From assembly GCA_964487155.1 (NCBI GenBank), contig CAZAQB010000035.1, positions 1 through 26,851 on the forward strand: 26,851 nucleotides of DNA, given 5' to 3'. The notes beneath the pieces were generated by a model, which did no database searches, was not told the origin of the DNA, and saw only the letters and a program-made list of their open reading frames with translations. Positions within the stretch are counted from its first letter, which is position 1; every line of letters starts with the position of its first letter. Origin of the DNA: CAZAQB01 sp964487155 (GTDB taxonomy: Bacteria > Pseudomonadota > Gammaproteobacteria > Nitrococcales > Nitrococcaceae). The position numbers and the translations under genes are program-made. Below are positions 8,971 through 15,173 of this stretch, in pieces.

Positions 8971-9951
8971 CTATCGGCTGAAACCAGTGGCGAAGGCGGC
9001 GGCACATGCCGCCAGCCGCTCCAAGTCGTAGCCCCCTTCCAGCAGCACCACCATCCGCGGCCGCAGCCAGGACAGCAGGTGTCCCACCGCCTCGAAGTCT
9101 TCGGCCTGGACGTTGACCGGCTCGTCCTGCACCGCGTCTCCCGACAGGGTGTCGAATCCCAGTGACAGCACCAGATAGTCGAGGGACAGCGCGTCGATGC
9201 GCTCCACCAGGGAATTCAGCACCTCCAGATACCCTTCGCCGTCCACGCCCATCGGCAGCGTCTCCAGCACGGCATGGCGGCTGCCGGGCGTCCAGTGGGC
9301 GTCCAGGTGCGGGTAGCACCGCCAGGGGTCGGCGTGCAGGGAAAAGTACGGGATCTGCTCGCTGGCAAACTCGGCGCTGCCATCCCCCAGGTGGTAGTCG
9401 ATATCCAGCACGCCGCAACGGCCGTGCTCCGAGAGCACCGATGCGGCCAGGTAGGCGTTGTTGAAATAGCAGTAGCCCCCGTAGCGCCGGAGTCCCGCGT
9501 GGTGGCCCGGCGGCCGCACCAGGGCGACGGTATCCAGCGACTGCGCCACTACCGCGGCGGCCGCCTCCTCGGCGGCGGCGGCGGCGTTCAGGGCCGCATT
9601 CACGGTGTGCGCGCCGATCGGGGTTCCCAGCTCCTCGCAGAACATGCCGCCGCGCTTGGCCAGCGGCGCCCGGGAGAGATCGGGCCGAAACAGCGTGGGC
9701 ACGTACTGGCTGCCGGCGGAGAGGTCGTTGCTGAAGTCCACCAGGTAGCTGACGTAGTCGGCATCGTGCAGCGACCGGACCCGCTCCAGGGCCATGCCCC
9801 GCACCCCCTGGGTTTCCACCTGCCACACCGACGACAGCCCCTCCAGAACCCGGTCCACGCGGCTTGGCACCTCCGGATGCGGGATGCCCGGAATACCGTC
9901 GGAGAAGTCTCGCTCCGGCTGGTGCAGGGCATGGAAAGCCGGCATGAACAC
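8971..9951 (-). CDS. Histone-deacetylase-fold amidohydrolase, acetylpolyamine aminohydrolase-like
   Basis: This is a zinc hydrolase of the arginase/deacetylase superfamily, here probably removing acetyl groups from acetylpolyamines. The product is 326 aa. RPPGHH (146-151) gives the catalytic His pair. DIDYHLGDG (183-191) gives zinc ligands Asp185 and His187, and SLGFDTLSGD gives the third ligand Asp267. LLEGGYD carries the oxyanion Tyr. The usual second His of the DYHHG motif is Leu188. The start is GTG 9949-9951; ATG 9943-9945 two codons later is an alternative and neither has a strong Shine-Dalgarno. It follows the agmatinase-like gene by 7 bp and is the last gene of the operon. That context favours a polyamine substrate over acetoin or protein deacetylation. 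Confidence 0.85.
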   Translation of the reverse strand: MFMPAFHALHQPERDFSDGIPGIPHPEVPSRVDRVLEGLSSVWQVETQGVRGMALERVRSLHDADYVSYLVDFSNDLSAGSQYVPTLFRPDLSRAPLAKRGGMFCEELGTPIGAHTVNAALNAAAAAEEAAAAVVAQSLDTVALVRPPGHHAGLRRYGGYCYFNNAYLAASVLSEHGRCGVLDIDYHLGDGSAEFASEQIPYFSLHADPWRCYPHLDAHWTPGSRHAVLETLPMGVDGEGYLEVLNSLVERIDALSLDYLVLSLGFDTLSGDAVQDEPVNVQAEDFEAVGHLLSWLRPRMVVLLEGGYDLERLAACAAAFATGFSR

Positions 9952-9958
9952 GCGCGCG

Positions 9959-10879
9959 CTAGTGATAATCCACCTCCATCTGGCTCCCGGTCTCGGGGCC
10001 GGCGGGATAGCCCCGGGACCAGCCCCACATCGAGATGATCTTCTGAGTGAGCTTGGCGGCCGTCATGTCCGACACCCGGCTCGGTTCCGGCACCAGTTCC
10101 ACCACGTCGGCGCCCCGCAGATCGACACGGGGATTCAGCAGCACCGCCTCCAGCACGTCCATGACCTCGTGCCAGCCGAGTCCGCCGGGCTGGGGCGTGC
10201 CGACGCCGGGCACTGCCGCCGGGTCGAACACGTCCATATCCACCGACAGCCAGAGGGGCCCCTCCAGCGCCTTGAGCTCCGCCAGCAGCTCCGGCCACAG
10301 GCCGCCCCGCTGCAGGCGCCGGTCAGGATAGCAGCGCAGACCCGGGTCAGTCGCCACGCGGTCGGCCTCGGCATCCAGCAGCGAGCGCACTCCCACCAGC
10401 AGCACCCGGTGCCCGGCGCCCCGCAGGTGGTGCACCGGGCAGGCATGACTGTAGGCGCTGCCCTCGTAGTGCGCCCGCAGGTCGGCGTGGGCATCCAGGA
10501 ACAGCACCGTGCCCGGGCGCCCCATGCGCCCGGCCACCAGGCCCGGGGTGATGGAGTGTTCTCCGCCCAAGGCCAGCAGCAGCGCATCGGCGGGCACGGC
10601 AGCGGCCGTCTGGGCCAGCCGTTCCAGGTAGGCGGCGGCGGCCTCCTCGGGGCCGGGCTCCAGGGCGGCCTCCACTCGGACCCCCAGGTGCCGGAAGGGC
10701 GACCATCCGAGATCCTCCTCGTAGTATTCCAGCTGGGCGGTGGCCTCCAGGATGGCGGCCGGGGCCGCCGCCGTGCCGCCCCGGTAGGACACCGTGCGCT
10801 CCAGAGGCACCGGCAGCACCACCACCTGGGCCTGGCCCAGAGGCCGGTTGGGCAGCAGCTGGTAGCTCAGACCGGTCAT
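9959..10879 (-). CDS. speB: Agmatinase-family ureohydrolase
   Basis: This enzyme hydrolyses a guanidino group to an amine plus urea. The substrate would be agmatine, or aminopropylagmatine given its partner gene. The product is 306 aa. All binuclear manganese ligands are visible: GGEHS with His108, DAHAD with Asp129, His131 and Asp133, and SVDMDVFDP with Asp214 and Asp216. GTPQPGG follows at 227-233. The substrate-loop motif is YSHACPV (143-149) rather than the HGT wording of E. coli SpeB, resembling thermophile/archaeal members. Its ATG overlaps the aminopropyltransferase stop in ATGA, so the two are probably made in fixed ratio. The speB symbol denotes family; the exact substrate is not established. 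Confidence 0.9.
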   Translation of the reverse strand: MTGLSYQLLPNRPLGQAQVVVLPVPLERTVSYRGGTAAAPAAILEATAQLEYYEEDLGWSPFRHLGVRVEAALEPGPEEAAAAYLERLAQTAAAVPADALLLALGGEHSITPGLVAGRMGRPGTVLFLDAHADLRAHYEGSAYSHACPVHHLRGAGHRVLLVGVRSLLDAEADRVATDPGLRCYPDRRLQRGGLWPELLAELKALEGPLWLSVDMDVFDPAAVPGVGTPQPGGLGWHEVMDVLEAVLLNPRVDLRGADVVELVPEPSRVSDMTAAKLTQKIISMWGWSRGYPAGPETGSQMEVDYH

Positions 10880-11748
10880 GCCCGCGCCTCCGCCAGGCGG
10901 TCGCGCAGGTGGCAGGGCAGGCTGAAGGCGGCCCGAAGCGCCGGCAGGCCGGTGCCGGGGAGTTCCAGGCCACGCTCAGCGGCGCGCTGCTCCAGCTGCT
11001 CGGGCGGGGCCCCGGCAGCCTCGAGCAAGGGGCGATCCGAGGCCACCACGAAACCCCACAGGTGGTAGAAACTGGGCACCACCAGGCCGTAGCTCTCCAC
11101 GTGGGCGAAGGCCCCGGCCAGCCCCCGGCGAACGTACCGGTGGCCGGCGAGGTCCGCGGGCGAGAGGGCGCCGGCCTGGCTGGACAGCACCGCCTGCGGC
11201 GTCAGGCGGGGTTTCAGGCGCCGGTAGAGCTCGGCGCTGTAGAGATCGGCCGCCGCCGAGTCCCAGTCGTTGACGTCCACCAGATCGCCGATCACCGCGT
11301 CGAAGCGCTCGACGCTGTGCTCCAGGTAGTCGTTGATGTCCTCGCAGCGCAACTCCAGGCGGGGATCCTCGAACACCCCCCGGTTCCAGTCGGGCAGCAG
11401 GGTTCGGCACAGGTCCACGAACTCGTCGTCCAGGTCCACCATGACCACCTGTTCAACGCTGGGATGGCGCAGCACCTCGCGGGCCGTGGCGCCCTCCCCG
11501 CCACCCATCACCAGCACCCGCCGGGGGGCCGGGTGCAGCAGCAGCGCCGGGTGCACCAGGGCCTCGTGGTAGAGAGCCTCGTCGGCGCTGCAGGACTGCA
11601 CGTCCCCATCCAGGGCCACGCACACGCCGTGGGCGGCAGAGCGGAAGAACAGGTATTCCTGGTAGGCGGTGCGGCCGTGGGCCAGGACCTCCAGGATCTG
11701 GCGGCTGATGGTGTCGGTGCCGTTGGCGGTCTGGCTGTAGGTCAACAT
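10876..11748 (-). CDS. speE: Aminopropyltransferase (spermidine/thermospermine synthase family)
   Basis: This Rossmann-fold enzyme transfers an aminopropyl group from decarboxylated S-adenosylmethionine to an amine acceptor. The product is 290 aa from ATG 11746-11748. A longer frame to 11799 would run into the acetyltransferase gene and adds unconvincing residues. QSCSADEALYHEALVHP (51-67) is the conserved substrate loop and GGGEGATAREVL (82-93) binds the nucleoside. VDLDDEFVD (104-112) follows. The catalytic loop reads GDLVDVNDWD (154-163), not the DSTDPxGPA of classical SpeE, and is followed by SSQAGAL. This GDLxD...QAG pattern resembles ACL5/thermospermine synthase and Thermus-type enzymes. 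No speD or speA is in the window. Confidence 0.9.
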   Translation of the reverse strand: MLTYSQTANGTDTISRQILEVLAHGRTAYQEYLFFRSAAHGVCVALDGDVQSCSADEALYHEALVHPALLLHPAPRRVLVMGGGEGATAREVLRHPSVEQVVMVDLDDEFVDLCRTLLPDWNRGVFEDPRLELRCEDINDYLEHSVERFDAVIGDLVDVNDWDSAAADLYSAELYRRLKPRLTPQAVLSSQAGALSPADLAGHRYVRRGLAGAFAHVESYGLVVPSFYHLWGFVVASDRPLLEAAGAPPEQLEQRAAERGLELPGTGLPALRAAFSLPCHLRDRLAEARA

Positions 11749-11768
11749 GGGGGGTCCATCAGCAGAGG

Positions 11769-12452
11769 TCAGGGAGAAGGCGCCGGCCCCCGGCAACACG
11801 GCAGCGGGGTCGCCGTCGCCATCGCATAATGCGCGGGGATGCGCGCGAGCTGGGCCCGGAGACGGGGATCGCGCTCCCGGAGCCCGTAACCGGCTACGAA
11901 CATGTGGCGGATCATCGATGCCAGCACCTCGCCGGAGACCTCAGAGACCTCCGCCAGGCCGTGCAGGAGCAGCGTCATGGGGTGTTCTCCGGGCCCATCG
12001 AAGGCCGGCACCCGGTAGTCCAGCGCCAGGGGCGAGAAGCCCCGGGCTCGGTAGAGCTCCACCAGGCCGGGCTGCCGAGCCTCCACCAGCAGCCAGGACT
12101 CGCGGCGGCGCCGCCGGAATGAGTCCACCACCTCACCCGCCAGGGCGCCGCCGATACCCCGGCCGCGCTGCGCCCGGGCCACGGCCAGGTAGGTGAGCAC
12201 TGCATAGTCGTGCTCCGGCACCCGGTCCAGCAGGGTGAAGCCTAGACCCGGCGCAGGGTCGCGCTGCGCCGCGCCATGGGGCCGGGCCAGGACCAAGCGG
12301 TAGCGGCCGGCCTCCAGCCGGCGGGCGAGCTGCGCCTCCGGCTCGCGCTCCGCCGCCGGAAAGGCCTCCCGATAGAGAGCCATGGCCTGGGCCCAGTCAG
12401 GGCCGCGGGGGCGTTCGATGGGATCCAGGGCGAACTCCCGCGCCGCGCTCAT
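11769..12452 (-). CDS. GNAT family N-acetyltransferase
   Basis: This is a predicted acetyl-CoA-dependent acyltransferase of 227 aa. The GNAT core covers about residues 18-165. Beta-4 YLAVARAQ is followed by the acetyl-CoA pyrophosphate loop RGRGIG (96-101) and GALAGEVV, then VELYRARGFSPL (motif B). A C-terminal extension of about 50 residues is not part of the core. ATG 12450-12452 overlaps the bioA stop as ATGA, and 20 bp separate it from the aminopropyltransferase start. The substrate is unknown. Position inside a polyamine operon with a deacetylase-fold enzyme suggests an amine acceptor, but GNAT specificity cannot be read from the fold. Confidence 0.85.
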   Translation of the reverse strand: MSAAREFALDPIERPRGPDWAQAMALYREAFPAAEREPEAQLARRLEAGRYRLVLARPHGAAQRDPAPGLGFTLLDRVPEHDYAVLTYLAVARAQRGRGIGGALAGEVVDSFRRRRRESWLLVEARQPGLVELYRARGFSPLALDYRVPAFDGPGEHPMTLLLHGLAEVSEVSGEVLASMIRHMFVAGYGLRERDPRLRAQLARIPAHYAMATATPLPCCRGPAPSP

Positions 12453-13750
12453 CGCCGTCCGGCCTCCTCCGCCACGCGGACCATGGCGCCGGTGAGCTGC
12501 GCGAGCTCCGCGTCGGTCATCACGTAGGCGGGCATCACGTACACCAGCCGGCCGAAAGGCCGCACCCAGACCCCCTCTTCCACCAGCCGGGGCTGCATCC
12601 AGGCCATGTCCGCCGGCTCGGTCATCTCGATGACGCCGATGGCGCCCAGCACACGCACATCGGCCACGTTCGGCAGCGCCCGGGCGGGCGCCAGGCCGGC
12701 CTCCAGACCGGCTTGCAGGCGCTGCACCCGAGCCTGCCAGTCGTTCTCCAGCAGCAGATCGATGCTGGCCGAGGCCACCGCGCAGGCCAGAGGGTTGGCC
12801 ATGAAGGTGGGACCATGCATGAAGGCCCCGGATTCGCCCCGGGAGACCCCACCGGCCACCTCGGCGCTGGTTAGGGTGGCCGCCAGGGTCATGTAGCCGC
12901 CGGTAAGCGCCTTGCCGAGGCAGAGGATGTCCGGGCTGACGCCGGCATGCTCGGCGGCGAACAGCCGGCCGGTGCGGCCGAAGCCGGTGGCGATCTCGTC
13001 GAAGATCAGCAGCACGCCGTGGCGGTCACAGAGCCGGCGCAGCTCCCGCAGGTACTGCGGGCAGTAGAAGCGCATGCCTCCCGCGCCCTGGACGATGGGC
13101 TCCAGGATCACCGCCGCCAGCTCGCCGGCGTGTTCCGCCAACAGCGTGGAGAGCTCGGCGATGTCGGTGCCGTCCCAGTCCGCGTCGTGCCGGCAGGCGG
13201 GCGCCGGCGCGAACAGGTGCCCGGGGAGCATGCCGCTGAACCAGTGGTGCATCCCGTTCACCGGGTCGCACACGCCCATGGCGCCGAAGGTATCGCCGTG
13301 GTAGCCGCCGCGCACGGTGAGCAGCCGCCGGCGCTCCGGCCGGCTCTGGGCCTGCCAGTACTGGAGGGCCATCTTGATGGCCGCCTCCACGGACACCGAG
13401 CCGGAATCGCACAGGAATACGTGCTGCAGGGGATCGGGGGTCAGGGCGACCAGCCGCGCGGCCAGTTCCGCGGCCGGGCGGTGGGTGAGGCCGCCGAACA
13501 TGACGTGGGCCATGCGCCCCAGCTGGTCCTGGACGGCGGCGTCCAGACGCGGATGCCGGTAGCCATGGATAGCGCACCACCAGGACGCCATACCGTCCAC
13601 CAGTTCCCGGCCATCTTCCAGGCGCAGCCGCACGCCGCTGGCGTCCGCCACGGGAAAGGCGGGCCGGGGCGGCACCGCCGGCGCGTAGGGATGCCAGACG
13701 TGGCGCTGCTCCCATTGGGTCCAGGGTTCTTCGAGAAATCGCTGCGCCAT
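12449..13750 (-). CDS. bioA: Adenosylmethionine-8-amino-7-oxononanoate aminotransferase
   Basis: This PLP enzyme of biotin synthesis uses S-adenosylmethionine as amino donor to make 7,8-diaminopelargonate. The product is 433 aa. BioA hallmarks are HVWHPY (17-22), MASWWCAIHGYRHP (54-67), GGYHGDT (148-154), LIFDEIATGFGRTG with Asp251, and LCLGKALTGG with the PLP lysine Lys280. ATG 13748-13750 is chosen because homology begins there; the frame extends further upstream without family similarity. It is the first gene of the five-gene operon and overlaps the GNAT gene by 4 bp. No other bio genes or an obvious BirA operator are seen nearby. A weak TACACT -10 candidate lies at 13787-13792 on the minus strand. 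Confidence 0.95.
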   Translation of the reverse strand: MAQRFLEEPWTQWEQRHVWHPYAPAVPPRPAFPVADASGVRLRLEDGRELVDGMASWWCAIHGYRHPRLDAAVQDQLGRMAHVMFGGLTHRPAAELAARLVALTPDPLQHVFLCDSGSVSVEAAIKMALQYWQAQSRPERRRLLTVRGGYHGDTFGAMGVCDPVNGMHHWFSGMLPGHLFAPAPACRHDADWDGTDIAELSTLLAEHAGELAAVILEPIVQGAGGMRFYCPQYLRELRRLCDRHGVLLIFDEIATGFGRTGRLFAAEHAGVSPDILCLGKALTGGYMTLAATLTSAEVAGGVSRGESGAFMHGPTFMANPLACAVASASIDLLLENDWQARVQRLQAGLEAGLAPARALPNVADVRVLGAIGVIEMTEPADMAWMQPRLVEEGVWVRPFGRLVYVMPAYVMTDAELAQLTGAMVRVAEEAGRR

Positions 13751-13870
13751 GGGGCTATCGGCTGTTCCGGGGCTGCCAAGCCGCCCAGTGTAGCGGTCCG
13801 CGGGCAGCTTGGGAGCCCGCCCCCGGCCGCTGGCAGCGGCGGCCAGCGTTTCGCCCGCCGTCTCAGTCTC

Positions 13871-13898
13871 TTGACATGTCATCGGCCGGCAATAGAAT
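13871..13898 (+). promoter_or_regulatory. Strong sigma-70 promoter for tRNA-Gly
   Basis: A perfect -35 box TTGACA (13871-13876) and TAGAAT (13893-13898) are separated by 16 bp, ending 14 bp before the tRNA 5' end. TGACATGTCA (13872-13881) is a perfect 10-bp palindrome overlapping the -35 box. The divergent bioA start lies 121 bp to the left. Confidence 0.75.
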
Positions 13899-13912
13899 GA
13901 CCGCTCACAAAG

Positions 13913-13988
<76 letters not shown>

Positions 13989-13999
13989 GATCATCAAGG

Positions 14000-14024
14000 A
14001 ACCCCGAGGCTCTCGGGGTTTTTT
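14000..14024 (+). terminator. Intrinsic terminator after tRNA-Gly
   Basis: AACCCCGAG (14000-14008), a 3-nt loop and CTCGGGGTT (14012-14020) form a 9-bp perfect stem followed by a T-run (TTTTTT from 14019, then GTTT). It separates tRNA-Gly from tRNA-Cys, so at least part of the cluster is transcribed independently or by read-through. Confidence 0.9.
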
Positions 14025-14101
14025 GTTTGAGCCGGCCGCCCCATGACGGCCGCACCCTCGCCGCCCGGCGGCGGGATTGCTACGATTCAGAGTGCCTCCA
14101 A

Positions 14102-14175
14102 GGCTAGGTGGCAGAGTGGTTATGCAGCGGCCTGCAAAGCCGTGGACGTCGGTTCGATTCCGGCCCTAGCCTCCA
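14102..14175 (+). tRNA. tRNA-Cys(GCA)
   Basis: 74 nt with encoded CCA. Acceptor GGCTAGG (14102-14108) pairs with CCTAGCC (14165-14171), and discriminator T is at 14172. The anticodon loop CTGCAAA gives GCA, and the T-arm is GGTTCGATTCC. No clear promoter is visible in the 77 bp after the preceding terminator apart from an AT-richer GCTACGATTC patch near 14080. Confidence 0.97.
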
Positions 14176-14260
14176 TACTCCCTTGCGCAGCGTCCATTGC
14201 CGCCCACCTGCCCCCTGCGCCGTGCCCGGACAGCGCCGGGATGGCATAGTGGGTGACGCC

Positions 14261-14345
14261 GCGGGCGTGGCGAAACTGGTAGACGCAAGCGACTTAAAAT
14301 CGCTCGGGGATTCCCGTGCCGGTTCGAGTCCGGCCGCCCGCACCA
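14261..14345 (+). tRNA. tRNA-Leu(UAA)
   Basis: 85-nt class II tRNA with encoded CCA. Acceptor GCGGGCG (14261-14267) pairs with CGCCCGC (14335-14341), and discriminator A is at 14342. The D-arm starts TGGCGAAACTGGTAGACGC. The anticodon loop CTTAAAA gives TAA at 14295-14297, and the long variable arm is CTCGGGGATTCCCG. A small GC stem (14353-14368) without a T-run follows. It lies 85 bp after tRNA-Cys, so the two are probably cotranscribed. Confidence 0.97.
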
Positions 14346-14376
14346 GCTCCTCCGGGGCCAAGTCCCCGTGGGGATC

Positions 14377-14417
14377 GAGGACTGAGGACTGAGGACTGAG
14401 GACTGAGGACTGAGGAC
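14377..14417 (+). repeat. Heptamer tandem repeat GAGGACT, nearly six copies
   Basis: Five perfect GAGGACT units (14377-14411) are followed by a sixth missing its last base (to 14417). The array begins 32 bp after tRNA-Leu, in the gap before the convergent pgsA end. An inverted set of units lies 40 bp further on. Confidence 0.97.
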
Positions 14418-14457
14418 ACCGTGACCCCTCCCCGGCGCCCGTCAAGCCCCCTCTTCC

Positions 14458-14480
14458 ACTCAGTCCTCAGTCCTCAGTCC
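14458..14480 (-). repeat. Inverted copies of the GAGGACT heptamer
   Basis: ACTC-AGTCCTC-AGTCCTC-AGTCC is about three units of the same heptamer in opposite orientation. Twenty-two bases match the left array in reverse complement. The two arrays can therefore fold into a long perfect stem in transcripts of either strand, in several registers. It may act as a bidirectional terminator for tRNA-Leu and pgsA, though no T-run is present. Confidence 0.93.
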
Positions 14481-14524
14481 TTTCAACTCAGCCCCCGAGC
14501 ACCAGCCGCAGGCGCCCGCACGCG

Positions 14525-15112
14525 CTATCGGCCGGTTCGGGGTGCCTCCTCCTCGGCGGCCGCCCCCAGATCCCGCCACGCCGCCCGCAGGTACTGGGCC
14601 ATGGAGTACAGGGTGAGCATCGCAGCCAGGTAGAGCAGCCAGAACCCGATCTCGGGCAGGGGCAGGCCCAGCACATCCATGCCCAGCAGCAGCAGCAGGA
14701 TGGCCGCCATCTGGGCCGTAGTCTTGACCTTGCCCAGGGTGCCCACCTTCACGCTGGAGCGCCGGCCCAGCTCCGCCATCCACTCGCGCAGGCCGGAGAC
14801 GGCGATCTCCCGGCCGATGATCACAGCCGCGGGCACGGCGATGCTGGCGGAGGGCCGGTCGGTGACGATGATGATCAGGGCCACGGCCACGATCAGCTTG
14901 TCCGCCACCGGGTCCAGGAAGGCACCGAACGCCGAGGTCTGGCCCAGGCGGCGGGCCAGGTATCCGTCCAGCCAGTCGGTAATACCCGCCACGGCGAACA
15001 CCGCGGCGGCGATGACGTTGGACCAGGGATGGGGCAGCAGGAACATCAGCCCGAGCACGGGGATCAGCGCGATGCGCAGCCCGGTGAGGGCGTTGGGGAG
15101 GTTCCAGCTCAT
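14525..15112 (-). CDS. pgsA: CDP-diacylglycerol--glycerol-3-phosphate 3-phosphatidyltransferase
   Basis: This inner-membrane enzyme makes phosphatidylglycerol phosphate, the committed step to phosphatidylglycerol and cardiolipin. The product is 195 aa with about five hydrophobic segments. The CDP-alcohol phosphotransferase motif fits exactly: Asp46, Asp49-Gly50, Ala53-Arg54, Gly63, Asp67 and Asp71 in the D-x2-DG-x2-AR-x8-G-x3-D-x3-D pattern. ATG 15110-15112 is preferred to the GTG six codons upstream because it matches the family start (MSWNLPNALTGLRI). It lies 61 bp after uvrC in the conserved uvrY-uvrC-pgsA order and is convergent with the tRNA block. Confidence 0.96.
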   Translation of the reverse strand: MSWNLPNALTGLRIALIPVLGLMFLLPHPWSNVIAAAVFAVAGITDWLDGYLARRLGQTSAFGAFLDPVADKLIVAVALIIIVTDRPSASIAVPAAVIIGREIAVSGLREWMAELGRRSSVKVGTLGKVKTTAQMAAILLLLLGMDVLGLPLPEIGFWLLYLAAMLTLYSMAQYLRAAWRDLGAAAEEEAPRTGR

Positions 15113-15173
15113 GGGGACGCTCTCAGCCACCAGGGTCGTACGCGGCTGCAGAATGTATCATGCCCAGGCCGCG

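Noticed and set aside
10876..11799. Longer aminopropyltransferase start at 11799
   Set aside because: It would overlap the acetyltransferase end by about 30 bp and adds a glycine/proline stretch without family similarity. ATG 11748 begins with the conserved domain.
14353..14373. Terminator after tRNA-Leu made of short CGGGG/CCCCG stems
   Set aside because: The stems are only 4-5 bp with no T-run. The neighbouring heptamer stem is the stronger candidate.
14104..14445. Minus-strand open frame of 113 codons with phrases such as GPESNRRPRLC and LEPARESPSDFKSL
   Set aside because: It reads antisense through tRNA-Cys and tRNA-Leu and the heptamer repeat. These phrases are the well-known artefact translations of antisense tRNA genes.
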